Of a stretch of 64,000 nt of DNA, positions 1 to 8,762 are shown piece by piece. This DNA comes from Pseudomonas gingeri (lineage in GTDB: Bacteria > Pseudomonadota > Gammaproteobacteria > Pseudomonadales > Pseudomonadaceae). Location: the NCBI RefSeq assembly GCF_013386115.1, contig NZ_JACAOR010000010.1:62001-126000 (forward strand), written 5' to 3'. The translations under genes were made by a program, and so were the position numbers. Numbering within the stretch: position 1 is the stretch's first letter; each line of letters starts with the position of its first letter. The notes beneath the pieces are model-generated. The model ran no database searches, had not been told where the DNA came from, and worked only from the letters and a program-made list of their open reading frames with translations.

Positions 1-533
1 TTGGCGGCGGTGCCGGGGACTTCGATCTTGAAGTAACGCACCAGCGGTAGGGTACGAGCCACTTCCGCCAGGAAAGCCGTGGAGAGCGTCACGCCGCTCA
101 GCGGCGCGTCCTGGATCATGATCGGCAGCTGGCACGCCTCTGCGACGCGCTCGAAGTGCTCGCGGATCAGTCGCGGTTCGAGCTTGATGCCCGCGCCGTG
201 ATAGGGCGGCATCAGCATGATCAGCGCCGCCCCGTGCTCCGCCGCGTGACGCGCACGCTGGCTGGCGACCTGGGTACTGAAGTGGCTGCAGGTGACCATC
301 ACCGGCACCCGCCCCTTGACGTGCGCCAGGCAGAACTCGGTCAACTGCCGCCGCTCTTCATCCGAGAGCAGAAACTGCTCCGAATAGTTGGCCAGGACAC
401 AAATGCCATCCACGCCCTGGTCGATCATGCAGTCAAGCACCCGCCCCTGCCCCTCGAAATCGAGCTCGCCGGCGTCGCTGAATGGCGTCGGGGCAACAGG
501 AAACAGCCCCGAGTACGGCCCAGTCGTTTGCAT
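1..533 (-). CDS. 2-keto-3-deoxy-L-arabonate dehydratase-like protein (DapA superfamily), copy A, cut by window edge
   Basis: N-terminal ~177 codons of a class I aldolase-fold enzyme; the C-terminus lies left of the window. The nucleotide sequence matches the complete copy at 13214-13746 with 14 or so differences in about 550 bases. The start is taken as the ATG at 533 (MQTTGPYSG...), the residue shared by both copies; an in-frame ATG at 551 would add MEEVFA. The conserved N-terminal stretch (GLFPVAPTPF, then ANYSEQF) is that of L-KDA dehydratase rather than dihydrodipicolinate synthase. It is the third gene of a minus-strand unit behind the shikimate-dehydrogenase-like and DegT genes. Function by family; the true substrate may differ from that of copy B. 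Confidence 0.85.
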   Translation of the reverse strand, partial: MQTTGPYSGLFPVAPTPFSDAGELDFEGQGRVLDCMIDQGVDGICVLANYSEQFLLSDEERRQLTEFCLAHVKGRVPVMVTCSHFSTQVASQRARHAAEHGAALIMLMPPYHGAGIKLEPRLIREHFERVAEACQLPIMIQDAPLSGVTLSTAFLAEVARTLPLVRYFKIEVPGTAA

Positions 534-594
534 CGCAAAAACCTCTTCCATTGGGAAAACGGCAGGCCGGGCAACGGCCCGCCGCAGACATGAG

Positions 595-1848
595 TCAGCC
601 TCGGCCGTAGGCCGTCAGCACTTTGCGGATCGCGTGGGCGATGCCTTGCAGGTGTTTCTCCTCGAAACGGTCGGTCCACCACATGCACACCGTTTCCTTG
701 CAAACCGTTTCCGCCACCGGACAGACGCTGCTGGAGAAGTCCTGCGGGCTCGCGCCCGGCAAGGTGAAGGGCAGCCCCGACGAGCCGAACGTCTTGCGTT
801 CACGGATGACCGGGTAGCTGTAGAGCGGCACCTCGCCCGGGTAACCGATGAAGCCATCGATCCCCTCGGCCACCAGCGCCTTCATGACCTCGCGCAGCGG
901 GACCGTCAGTTGCGCGGTGTCCACGCGGAACGAATAGAAGAAGTAAACCCCGCGGGTGTCCGGCAACGGCAATACCGGCTGGATAGGCAACCCGTCCAGC
1001 AACCCGGTCAGGCGATCGGCCGAGGCGACGCGCGCCTCGACGAACTGATGCAGTTTCTCGACCTGCGCCAGGCCGACGGCAGCCTGCAATTCGGTCATGT
1101 GGTAGTTGGGTGCCAGGAACAGGTGGTCACGGCCACCGCGCTCGCGCGGCCAGCCCTTGTCGCTGCACGCGCGCAGGCGACGACCGTTGTATTCGTCGCG
1201 GTTGCTGATCACCAGGCCGCCATCACCGGTGGTCATGTGCTTGGACTGCTGGAAACTGAAACAGCCCACATCGCCGAAAGTGCCGCACAACTTGCCCTTG
1301 TAGTAAGCCAGGTGCGCCTGGGCACAGTCCTCGATGACGAACAGGTCGTGCTTGCGGGCAATAGCCATGATCGCGTCCATGTCCGCCGGATTGCCGAACA
1401 CATGGGTCACGATGATCGCGCGGGTCCGTGGGGTGATGTTCTTCTCGATGGAAATCGGATCGAGGTTCTGCGTGAGCGGATCGACATCGGCGAAGACCGG
1501 CACCGCCAGTTGCGCGAGCACTGGAATGACCGTGCCGATATCCGTCACCGGCGACAGGATGATCTCGTCGCCAGGCTCGGGATTCAGGTAGATCACCGCG
1601 GTATGCAAGGCTGCCGTGCCGTTCGCCACCGCCACGGCCGTGGACACCCCATAGATCTCGGCAAAGCGTTGCTCGAACTGCCGGGTCTTGGGGCCGACCA
1701 GGAAGGACAGGCTGCCTGAGCGGATCACTTCCAGCAGCAGTTTTTCTTCCTCGGCACCGAACGTGCGCCCGGATGCGTCACGGAAGCTGGGCAGCGTCCC
1801 GTCTATGGCGCGTGGTCCGCCATGGATGGCTAATTCGTTCATCATCAA
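595..1848 (-). CDS. DegT/DnrJ/EryC1/StrS family PLP-dependent aminotransferase
   Basis: 417-residue PLP enzyme of the sugar/cyclitol aminotransferase family. Visible family elements are NGT at residues 77-79 (phosphate binding), the Asp of IEDCAQAH near 174 (pyridine nitrogen) and the Schiff-base lysine K203 in FQQSKHMTTGDGG. The QQSK...T.G-GG form is also seen in AHBA synthase and scyllo-inosose aminotransferases, so the acceptor could be a cyclic ketone, but this is inference. The start has three consecutive Met codons and a reading AAGGATTG just upstream. It lies 28 bp after the shikimate-dehydrogenase-like gene and 62 bp before the keto-deoxy-sugar-acid dehydratase, hence probably one operon. 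These two upstream genes are absent from the sister operon at 13.7 kb. Confidence 0.85.
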   Translation of the reverse strand: MMMNELAIHGGPRAIDGTLPSFRDASGRTFGAEEEKLLLEVIRSGSLSFLVGPKTRQFEQRFAEIYGVSTAVAVANGTAALHTAVIYLNPEPGDEIILSPVTDIGTVIPVLAQLAVPVFADVDPLTQNLDPISIEKNITPRTRAIIVTHVFGNPADMDAIMAIARKHDLFVIEDCAQAHLAYYKGKLCGTFGDVGCFSFQQSKHMTTGDGGLVISNRDEYNGRRLRACSDKGWPRERGGRDHLFLAPNYHMTELQAAVGLAQVEKLHQFVEARVASADRLTGLLDGLPIQPVLPLPDTRGVYFFYSFRVDTAQLTVPLREVMKALVAEGIDGFIGYPGEVPLYSYPVIRERKTFGSSGLPFTLPGASPQDFSSSVCPVAETVCKETVCMWWTDRFEEKHLQGIAHAIRKVLTAYGRG

Positions 1849-1875
1849 TCCTTCTTGTGAAATGAGTGCGGCCCG

Positions 1876-2688
1876 TTACAGGCCAAGGAAGTCCGCCATC
1901 GACTGCACCTGGTGCTCCAGCATGTGGCGCCCCAAGTGGACCCGGCAGCCGATACCCTCGGCCGCGATCAGCAACGCGGTGCGCTCCGGTTCCTGGACCA
2001 CTTCCGCCACGGTCATCTGCGGCGTCAGCCCGGCGACATCCAGCGGCAACGGGTCCGTGGCCTGCATACCCAGCGACGTACCGTTGATAATCAGTTGGTG
2101 GCCGCTGGGATCACGGCTGCCCAGAGAGACGTCCAGGGCCGGATAGTGACGCAGGAGCCGTTCCTTGAGCTCAAGGCTCTTGTGCTCACTGCGGTTGGCC
2201 AGGGTCAGCCGGGCGATGCCGGCCTGGGCCAGCGCGAAAGCGACGGCGTTCGCCGCGCCACCGGCACCGACGAGGTAGACCGACTGGCCGGCCACTTCGA
2301 TACCGGCATGCTGCAACCCGCGCAGGAAACCGATGCCATCCAGTTGATCGCCGACCAGGCGTCCATCGGCCAGGCGCCGGATGACGTTGGCGGCGCCGAC
2401 TGCGGCGGCCTGTTCACTCAGTTCGTCGCACAACGGCAGGATGGCCTGCTTGAAAGGCACCGTGACAATGGCCCCATCGAAACTCAACAGTGTCCGCAGA
2501 CTGTTGACGAAACGCTCGAAGTCTTGCGGTGCAACATTCATGGGCACCATGATCGCGTCACAGCCACGCTCACGGGCAATCCTGTTGATCTTGGGCGGTG
2601 CTTTCACATGTTCGGTCGGGTGAGCAAGAATCCCCAGTACCCGGGTTCTGCCCGTCACTTCTTTATTGTTTTCCAGCCTGTCAGGCAT
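1876..2688 (-). CDS. Shikimate/quinate dehydrogenase-like protein (AroE family paralogue)
   Basis: 270 residues with the AroE architecture: an N-terminal substrate domain with VTVPFKQ (catalytic Lys), GAANVI, then a GDQLDGIGF segment carrying the catalytic Asp, followed by a Rossmann fold with VGAGGAANAV for NADP(H). In canonical AroE the middle motif reads GxNTDxxG; here Asn-Thr is replaced by Gln-Leu, so the ring substrate is probably not plain shikimate. The ATG at 2688 is preceded by a good AGGAG box; upstream codons lie in the sequence duplicated at 13.8 kb. It is the first gene of the minus operon and diverges from the LysR gene at 2917. A secondary-metabolism or catabolic role is inferred from context, since housekeeping aroE sits elsewhere in pseudomonads. 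Confidence 0.8.
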   Translation of the reverse strand: MPDRLENNKEVTGRTRVLGILAHPTEHVKAPPKINRIARERGCDAIMVPMNVAPQDFERFVNSLRTLLSFDGAIVTVPFKQAILPLCDELSEQAAAVGAANVIRRLADGRLVGDQLDGIGFLRGLQHAGIEVAGQSVYLVGAGGAANAVAFALAQAGIARLTLANRSEHKSLELKERLLRHYPALDVSLGSRDPSGHQLIINGTSLGMQATDPLPLDVAGLTPQMTVAEVVQEPERTALLIAAEGIGCRVHLGRHMLEHQVQSMADFLGL

Positions 2689-2748
2689 ATACGTGGCTCC
2701 TCTGTTGAAACAACCCGATCCCGTCGCGGCCTGCATGACGAAACAATA

Positions 2749-2880
2749 AACACCGCGAAACCGGCTGAACCCAAAGTACTGCACTTCATGCGGGGCGAGT
2801 AATGAGAAGTACACCCCTGTCGATAACCGTTGGCTATCGCCGGGTGCAGCGGCGTTTCCACAAGGGCTGGCGGCAGGACC
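2749..2880. repeat. Duplicated operon leader/promoter region, copy A
   Basis: About 132 bp that align without gaps to 13767-13898, with a strongly conserved core (tgcacttcatgcggggcgag) and more variable ends. It is the intergenic region between the divergent LysR gene and the shikimate-dehydrogenase-like gene, so it very probably holds the LysR operator and the minus-strand promoter. Its second copy lies directly upstream of the sister operon, which implies shared control. Confidence 0.7.
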
Positions 2881-2916
2881 GGAGGCGGCTGGAGTTTTCC
2901 CGCCTGCTGATGCCTA

Positions 2917-3870
2917 ATGCGGGTCATCTCTTTGAAAAAGCGCACCCTGACGATGATGCCAACCCTGGAAACCATCTCCTCGCGCCTTCGCCTCAAGCAG
3001 TTGCGCCTGTTGATTGCCCTGGACGATCACGGCTCCATCCACCGGGCCGCGGAAATCATCGGCATCACCCAGCCCGGCGCGACCAAGGCCCTCCACGATG
3101 TGGAGGAAACCCTCGGCGCGACGCTGTTCGAGCGCACCAGCAAGGGACTGAACGCCAATGCGATGGGCCGTTGCGCGATTCGCTACGCACGCTTGATCCT
3201 GACCGACCTGGCGCACCTTCGGCAGGAGATGCACGGGATCTTCCAGGGACATGGGGGACGCATCACCGTCGGCACGATCATGGGCGGCGTGCCGCTGCTG
3301 ACGGCCGGCCTGCTGCGGCTGCGCGAGCGTCAACCCCAGGCGACCATCGAGATAGTCGAAGACACCAGCGTCAAGCTGCTGAGCCTGCTGGACCAGGGCC
3401 GCCTGGATATGGCGCTGTGCTACCCCAGTGTGAGCCCGCGCCCCACGGCCTATGACAGCATCAGCATGAAACCCGAAGCCTTGATGGTGATGGCCAACCC
3501 CAAGCATCCGCTGGTGGGGCACACCTCGCTCACCCTGGAGGACCTGGCGGATTCCGGCTGGGTGATCTTCTCGGCGAACATGCCGCTGCGCCAGACGCTG
3601 GAGCGCGAGTTCCATGAGGCCGGCGTGAACTTTCCGGCCCACCCCATCGAAACCTCGTCCACCTTCGCCACGCTGCTGTTGCTGATCAGCGACCCCCACC
3701 TGGTCGCGGTACTGCCTACCGACGTGGCGGAACTGCCGTTGTTGCAGGCCATGTTGACGCAGTTGCCCTGCACCATCACACCAAAGACCGAGCCGTTCGC
3801 CATCGTCACGCGTACCCAGGTGGAACTCTCGCAACTGACCCACTTGCTGATCGAAGAACTGACGAAGTAA
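2917..3870 (+). CDS. LysR family transcriptional regulator
   Basis: 317 residues. The N-terminal winged helix-turn-helix (LKQLRLLIALDDHGSIHRAAE, then TQPGATKALHDVEETLG) is followed by the LTTR effector domain. The start is uncertain: ATG 2917 or the in-frame ATG at 2953 (MMPTLETISS), neither with a clear ribosome site. It diverges from the aroE-like/DegT/KDA-dehydratase operon and reads toward the UxaA-family gene, so it is the natural regulator of both. The upstream repeat suggests it also acts on the operon at 13.7 kb. The inducer is presumably a sugar acid. Confidence 0.88.
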   Translation: MRVISLKKRTLTMMPTLETISSRLRLKQLRLLIALDDHGSIHRAAEIIGITQPGATKALHDVEETLGATLFERTSKGLNANAMGRCAIRYARLILTDLAHLRQEMHGIFQGHGGRITVGTIMGGVPLLTAGLLRLRERQPQATIEIVEDTSVKLLSLLDQGRLDMALCYPSVSPRPTAYDSISMKPEALMVMANPKHPLVGHTSLTLEDLADSGWVIFSANMPLRQTLEREFHEAGVNFPAHPIETSSTFATLLLLISDPHLVAVLPTDVAELPLLQAMLTQLPCTITPKTEPFAIVTRTQVELSQLTHLLIEELTK

Positions 3871-4066
3871 TTCCCCTTGTCGACGCAACCGATATCAGTG
3901 CCACCGGGTTGGATATCGCCTGGTCTCGCTCGATTCGGTCACACAGATAACGCTCGGTTATCTCAAGCCTCCGGATTTTCATTACCCGCCCCGCCGGGCC
4001 GGCGCTAGGATCGCGCCATGAACCCTGCAGCAAAGCATCCGCTTTCCCCTCCAGTAAGGTGCCGTA

Positions 4067-5623
4067 ATGGAATTGATTGCTAAAACAAGTGCGCAAAGCC
4101 AGATTGTGGCGGCCACGATCCGGCTGGATCCGCATGACGACGTGCTGATCGCGCGCCAGCCGCTCCCTGCCGGTCTGTTGCTGGAGGCGGAAGGCGTCGT
4201 TGTCCGGCAGGCGATTCCCGCCGGCCACAAGGTGGCCGTACGGCGTATCGAGGCCGGCGAGAACGTTCGCCGTTACGGCCAGATCATCGGGGTCGCGTCG
4301 GCCCTGATCGAGGCCGGCGCACACGTCCACAGTCACAACCTCGGCATGGCGCACTTTTCCCGCAATCATGAGTTCGGCATCGACGCCAGACAGACGCCGC
4401 ATCGGGAAGCGACGTTCATGGGTATCGTTCGCCCGGATGGTCGCGTGGCGACGCGCAACTACATCGGCGTGCTGACCTCGGTGAACTGTTCGGCCACCGT
4501 GGCGCGGGCGATCGCCGACTACTTCCGTCGCGACATCCACCCCGAGGCCCTCGCAGAGTATCCGGGCGTCGATGGCGTGGTAGCCCTGACCCATGGCATA
4601 GGCTGTGCCGTGGACCCGGGCGGCGAGGCCCTGGCGATGTTGCAGCGAACCCTGGGGGGCTATGCGGTTCACGCCAATTTCCATTCCGTCCTGATGATCG
4701 GCCTGGGCTGCGAGACCAACCAGATCGACGACCTGCTCAAGGCCCGCCACCTGCAAGCAGGCCCGCACCTGCGTGTGTTCACCATCCAGGGGACCGGCGG
4801 CACGGCGAAATCCATCGCCAACGGCATCGAGCAGATCAAGGCCCTGCTGCCGACTGCCAACCAGGTACACCGGGAAGCGGTCAGTGCCAGGCATCTCATC
4901 GTCGGGCTGCAATGTGGCGGCTCGGATGGCTACTCCGGGATCACCGCCAACCCGGCCCTGGGCAATGCGGTCGACCGGCTGGTGGCGGCAGGCGGCACGG
5001 CGATCCTTTCCGAGACCCCGGAGATCTATGGCGCCGAACATCTGCTGACACGCCGCGCGGTGAGCAGCGAGGTCGGTGAAAAGCTCATCGCGCGGATCCG
5101 CTGGTGGGAAAGCTATTGCCAACGCATGAATGCCGAGCTCAACAACAACCCCTCGGCCGGCAACAAGGCCGGTGGGCTGACCACCATCCTGGAGAAGTCA
5201 CTCGGCGCCGTGGCCAAGGGCGGCTCGACGAACCTGGTCGATGTCTACGAGTACGCCGAAGCGGTCACCGCCCATGGCCTGGTGTTCATGGATACCCCGG
5301 GCTATGACCCGATCTCGGCCACTGGCCAGGTGGCGGGAGGTGCCAACCTCATTGCCTTCACCACCGGCCGCGGATCAGCCTTCGGTGGCGCCCCCTCCCC
5401 CTCGATCAAGATCGCGACCAACTCGCACATGTTCAACCATCAGGAAGAGGACATGGACGTGAACTGTGGTGGCATCGCCGACGGCACCGATACGATCGAG
5501 GATCGGGGCGCCCATATCTTCGACATGATCCTGCGCGTGGCTTCGGGAGAGCGCAGCAAGAGCGAACGCCACGGCTATGGGCAGAACGAGTTCGTGCCCT
5601 GGCAGATTGGCGCGATCACCTGA
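4067..5623 (+). CDS. UxaA family hydrolyase (altronate dehydratase type)
   Basis: 518-residue fused form: an N-terminal SAF domain (roughly residues 1-95, ending near GAHVHSHNL) and the large C-terminal dehydratase domain with GRVATRNYIGV, THGIGC, GLGCETNQ and GLQCGGSDGYSGITANPALG, the family signatures. Such enzymes remove water from aldonic/uronic-derived acids such as D-altronate to give 2-keto-3-deoxy acids. AAGG precedes ATG 4067. It stands alone on the plus strand between the LysR gene and the convergent sugar operon. It would supply the dehydration step missing from that operon, between lactonase and keto-deoxy-acid dehydratase. Substrate is inferred from context only. Confidence 0.88.
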   Translation: MELIAKTSAQSQIVAATIRLDPHDDVLIARQPLPAGLLLEAEGVVVRQAIPAGHKVAVRRIEAGENVRRYGQIIGVASALIEAGAHVHSHNLGMAHFSRNHEFGIDARQTPHREATFMGIVRPDGRVATRNYIGVLTSVNCSATVARAIADYFRRDIHPEALAEYPGVDGVVALTHGIGCAVDPGGEALAMLQRTLGGYAVHANFHSVLMIGLGCETNQIDDLLKARHLQAGPHLRVFTIQGTGGTAKSIANGIEQIKALLPTANQVHREAVSARHLIVGLQCGGSDGYSGITANPALGNAVDRLVAAGGTAILSETPEIYGAEHLLTRRAVSSEVGEKLIARIRWWESYCQRMNAELNNNPSAGNKAGGLTTILEKSLGAVAKGGSTNLVDVYEYAEAVTAHGLVFMDTPGYDPISATGQVAGGANLIAFTTGRGSAFGGAPSPSIKIATNSHMFNHQEEDMDVNCGGIADGTDTIEDRGAHIFDMILRVASGERSKSERHGYGQNEFVPWQIGAIT

Positions 5624-5655
5624 GAGACAGGAACGTACTGTTCCACGCTGAAGGG

Positions 5656-5745
5656 GTGCATGGGTGATCAGCTTGAGATCCCATGCACCAAGACACTTGG
5701 ACCACCAGAGCCCCTCGACGTGACAGAGCGTCCATCCGAGGGGCT
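5656..5745. terminator. Two hairpins between convergent genes
   Basis: Two perfect 9-bp inverted repeats: GTGCATGGG/CCCATGCAC at 5656-5664 and 5680-5688, and AGCCCCTCG/CGAGGGGCT at 5709-5717 and 5737-5745. They fill the 131-bp gap between the ends of the UxaA-family gene and the minus-strand fucU-like gene. No long U-tract follows, so termination is inferred from position and stem strength. Confidence 0.55.
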
Positions 5746-5754
5746 GTGCCGCCG

Positions 5755-6195
5755 TCAGTTTCCGCCCAGGTTGACGGTGCCCTTGCGGATGATGACGTTG
5801 CCGTAGAACAGCGTTTCACCCGTGGCGATAATGGCAAAAGCTTCCTTGGCCCGGTCGTAGAAAGCAAAGCGCTCAATGCGACAGAGAGTCGGCGATTCGC
5901 CTGGCAGTGCGTCCAGTGCGTCCTGGATCACCGTGTGCGCCCTTACGAGGGTGTCGGGTTCATCTATCACTTCCATCCCCACGACCGGATCGGGTTCGGA
6001 CTCATCGATCGGCATGACCGAGAGCACGGCCTTCAACATCCGTGGCAGGTCCGCCGCTTCCATGCGGATCAGCCGTTTGGCCACCGTCTGGGCGGGAAAG
6101 CTGCCATCGACAATGACGATCTCGTCACCATGGCCCATGGATCGCAAGGCAAAGAGGATGTCAGCGTTGAGGATAGGATCGATACCAATCAGCAT
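5755..6195 (-). CDS. RbsD/FucU family sugar mutarotase
   Basis: 146 residues, the usual length for FucU, with the conserved start (LIGIDPILNADILFALRSMGHGDEIVIVDGSFPA) holding the catalytic His/Asp region and the C-terminal GETLFYGNVIIRKG. These proteins interconvert anomers of L-fucose or ribose so that the next enzyme has the correct anomer. An AAGGAG site precedes ATG 6195. It is the last gene of the minus-strand sugar operon, 10 bp after the DUF1349 gene. FucU, an L-fucose-dehydrogenase-type AKR and a fuconolactonase-type hydrolase together point to L-fucose or a close relative. Confidence 0.85.
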   Translation of the reverse strand: MLIGIDPILNADILFALRSMGHGDEIVIVDGSFPAQTVAKRLIRMEAADLPRMLKAVLSVMPIDESEPDPVVGMEVIDEPDTLVRAHTVIQDALDALPGESPTLCRIERFAFYDRAKEAFAIIATGETLFYGNVIIRKGTVNLGGN

Positions 6196-6205
6196 GGGAA
6201 CTCCT

Positions 6206-6790
6206 TCAGCTCAAGTCGTGGAGGTTTTTGGTGGTGGCCGGGCCGATGGAGAACGCTGAAAAACGCACGGTCAGGCCGCTTCGTTCCGGCGTGCAGGCGG
6301 TGGGGCCTACCTGATAACTTTCCGCCTCCGGGAATGGGGCAAGACGCAACAGCGGCCAGAAGACACCGTCACGGGAGGCCTGGATCCGCATCGTGCCTTT
6401 GGCCACGGTGACTCTCAGGTAGAAGTCCTCCAGTTCCTTGAAAGGTTGGGAGACCGACCAGTCCGACTGGCCGTCGGTGATGACGGTGCTCAGAAACAAC
6501 TCACCGTCCGTGAACTCCACGCCGGTTTTCATCCAGCGCGTTTCGTCAATCCGCACCATCAGGCCAGCCTGGTCGTAAAGCGTCCGAAACGCCCCCTGGA
6601 TCCGAATCTGCGCGGTGAATTCGCTCCCCGTCGGGAAACCGAGAAAGTGCCCCGTATCGCGGATGAAGCCGTAGTGCGTTTTCCGCCAGAAATCGGTTTT
6701 CTCGTCAGTGGTCAGGGTGAGGCCGGCGTCATCCGCCACCCAATGGGCTGGCGGGTTCAGCCAGGTTCCGGTACCGAGGTCGATGCTCAT
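6206..6790 (-). CDS. DUF1349 domain-containing protein (concanavalin-like fold)
   Basis: 194 residues of the DUF1349/YesU type: TDFWRKTHYGF and the central DQAGLMVRIDETRWMKTGVEF block are typical. The family has a beta-sandwich lectin-like fold and turns up in carbohydrate-use operons, but no activity is established. No signal peptide is visible, so it is cytosolic. AAGGAT lies 6 bp before ATG 6790. It sits between the amidohydrolase and fucU-like genes with gaps of 25 and 10 bp, so co-transcription is near certain. Confidence 0.8.
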   Translation of the reverse strand: MSIDLGTGTWLNPPAHWVADDAGLTLTTDEKTDFWRKTHYGFIRDTGHFLGFPTGSEFTAQIRIQGAFRTLYDQAGLMVRIDETRWMKTGVEFTDGELFLSTVITDGQSDWSVSQPFKELEDFYLRVTVAKGTMRIQASRDGVFWPLLRLAPFPEAESYQVGPTACTPERSGLTVRFSAFSIGPATTKNLHDLS

Positions 6791-6815
6791 AGGGTTATCC
6801 TTTTCTTCCAGGGCC

Positions 6816-7676
6816 TCAACGCAGGTTATAGGCGTCGAGGGCGTTCAGTTCAAAAAAGCGGCTGGCAATCTCGGGGTGCGTTTCGACGAGTCGCTCGGCG
6901 ATCGCCTTTACCCCGGAGTAGGTAGCCGCCAGGGTGCAAACGGGCCAGTCCGAGCCGAATAGAATGCGCCCGGGGCCAAATACCGTCAGTGCAGTGCGTG
7001 TATAGAAGTCGAAGGTTTCTGCTGCACATGACTCGGCGTCCGCCTCGGTGACCAGGCCAGAGACCTTGCACCAGACATTGTCGCTTTCGGCGAGAAGCTC
7101 GAACGCTTCGCGCCAGGCGGGGCTGAACCCTTCGGCGATCGGAGGCTTGGCAAGATGGTCAAGGACGAAGCGTCCCTGCGGATAGCGCCTGGCGAGCAGC
7201 GTCGCAGCCGGTAGCTCCCTTGTGCGAACCAGCAGATCGAACGTCAATCCAGCCTCTATGACCGCGCCAACCGCTTCCTGTACGCGGGAGCGACACAGCC
7301 AGTCAGGATCCGGCTCGTCATGAACGTTATGGCGTATTCCGACGAGCTTGTCGCCACCGGGCATTGCGCGCAAGGCGGCGATCTGCGCCGGCACGTCGTC
7401 CGACTGCAGATCGACCCAGCCGACAACGCCCATGACAAAATCATGGGACGCGGCTATCGCCAGGAGGTCCCGGGTCTCTGACAGATCATGCCGGCATTGC
7501 ACGACGATAGTGGAATCGATGCCATTATCGGCCAACAGCGGCTGCAGGTCGTGCGGAGCGAAATTGCGGCGAAGAGCGCGCATTTCATCGCCCGCCATCC
7601 ATGGATAGGATCCGGTGGTCAGATCCCAAAAGTGCTGGTGGGTATCGATTATCTGATTCGGCATGCTTTTCTTCAT
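6816..7676 (-). CDS. Amidohydrolase-2 family lactonase (L-fuconolactone hydrolase type)
   Basis: 286-residue TIM-barrel metal hydrolase: DTHQHFWDL at the N-terminus (metal ligand HxH), GIRHNVHDEPDPDWL, FVLDHLAKP and ILFGSDWPVC near the C-terminus (metal-binding Asp). This pattern is that of L-fucono-1,5-lactonase and related sugar lactonases (COG3618). The ATG at 7676 overlaps the TGA of the aldo/keto reductase (ATGA), which fixes the start and implies translational coupling. It would open the lactone made by the reductase/dehydrogenase to the aldonic acid. Confidence 0.87.
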   Translation of the reverse strand: MKKSMPNQIIDTHQHFWDLTTGSYPWMAGDEMRALRRNFAPHDLQPLLADNGIDSTIVVQCRHDLSETRDLLAIAASHDFVMGVVGWVDLQSDDVPAQIAALRAMPGGDKLVGIRHNVHDEPDPDWLCRSRVQEAVGAVIEAGLTFDLLVRTRELPAATLLARRYPQGRFVLDHLAKPPIAEGFSPAWREAFELLAESDNVWCKVSGLVTEADAESCAAETFDFYTRTALTVFGPGRILFGSDWPVCTLAATYSGVKAIAERLVETHPEIASRFFELNALDAYNLR

Positions 7677-8656
7677 GCTGTTGGAGCATCGGCAGAGATC
7701 AGGCCCTGGGTCTTGAGGTCCTGCCACAGGGCACCTGGAATGGGCAGGCGGAACAGCTCAGCGTTTTCCAGCATTTCCTCGGCGGTTCTGGGCCCGGTGA
7801 GAACGCTGGCCACTGCCGGGTGAGCGAGGGGAAACTGTATGGCCGCCGCTTTCAAGGGCACACCATGGCTCAGGCAGACCTTCTCCAGCATCAACGCCCG
7901 CTCTATGAGCGCCCGGTCTGCGTCCTCGTAATTGAATTTCGCGCCGGCACTCGGATTGGCGAGAATGCCGCTGTTATAGACCCCGCCAATAATGATCGAT
8001 ATGTTTTTCTGGACGCAAAGAGGCAGCAGTTCCGTAAGGGCACCTTGCTCCAGGAGGGTGTAGCGGCCTGCCAGCAGAAAGCAGTCGAAATTGCCATTGC
8101 GAGCAAACTCGGCAAGCATCCGGCTCTGGTTCATGCCGGCGCCGACGGCACCGATGGTGCCGTCGGAGCGCAACCGGTCGAGCGCTTTATAGGCACCCTC
8201 GATGGCCTGCTGATAACTGGCGTCAGGGTCATGGATATGCAACACGTCAATGCGATCGAGGCCCAGCCGGGCCAGGCTCTCCTCCACCGACGTCATCACG
8301 CCGTCATAACTGAAGTCGAAGACCGGGCGCTCGGGCGGAGTGTCCTTGTAGTAACCATCAACGACCGGCGTTTCAGGCACCCGCAGAAGGCGGCCGACCT
8401 TGGTGCACACGACATAGTCATCGCCAGACTTGCGCTTTAGAAAAGCCCCCAGACGCTGTTCAGCCATGCCGTTGCCGTATTGCGGGGCGGAGTCAAAGAA
8501 GCGAACACCCAGGTCCCAGGCAGCCTCCAGCGTTTCTTCGGCGCTGGTGGCGCTGGTCGGCGAGTAGAGACCACCAATGGCCGTGGTGCCTACTCCCAGC
8601 CTGCTCACTCGAAGTTCGGTCAGTCCAAGAGGCACGGCCTCAAATATTTCCTTCAT
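7673..8656 (-). CDS. Aldo/keto reductase (L-fucose/D-threo-aldose 1-dehydrogenase type)
   Basis: 327 residues. The AKR barrel has SRLGVGTTAIGGLY at the start, FDSAPQYGNGMAEQRLG (catalytic Asp/Tyr), CTKVGR (Lys), IHDPD (the His) and the C-terminal cofactor segment SVLTGPRTAEEM. The closest remembered group is bacterial L-fucose dehydrogenase, which oxidises C1 of L-fucose/L-galactose/D-arabinose to the lactone with NAD(P)+. A GAGAGG site precedes ATG 8656. It is followed by the coupled lactonase gene, and preceded by the ABC importer's binding protein after 106 bp. Confidence 0.87.
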   Translation of the reverse strand: MKEIFEAVPLGLTELRVSRLGVGTTAIGGLYSPTSATSAEETLEAAWDLGVRFFDSAPQYGNGMAEQRLGAFLKRKSGDDYVVCTKVGRLLRVPETPVVDGYYKDTPPERPVFDFSYDGVMTSVEESLARLGLDRIDVLHIHDPDASYQQAIEGAYKALDRLRSDGTIGAVGAGMNQSRMLAEFARNGNFDCFLLAGRYTLLEQGALTELLPLCVQKNISIIIGGVYNSGILANPSAGAKFNYEDADRALIERALMLEKVCLSHGVPLKAAAIQFPLAHPAVASVLTGPRTAEEMLENAELFRLPIPGALWQDLKTQGLISADAPTA

Positions 8657-8762
8657 GAAATTTTTCCTCTCATATGCACAGCCATCCAGCTGTGACTTCT
8701 TTCATCACAGCAGGAAATAATAATGGCGGGGACTTCTTGTCTTTATTGATGCATCGACCCCA

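Noticed and set aside
388..1719. Plus-strand open frame of 443 codons
   Set aside because: Antisense shadow of the DegT aminotransferase, whose PLP lysine and family motifs are clear.
3806..5122. Minus-strand open frame of 438 codons
   Set aside because: Antisense to the UxaA-family gene, which has all family signatures.
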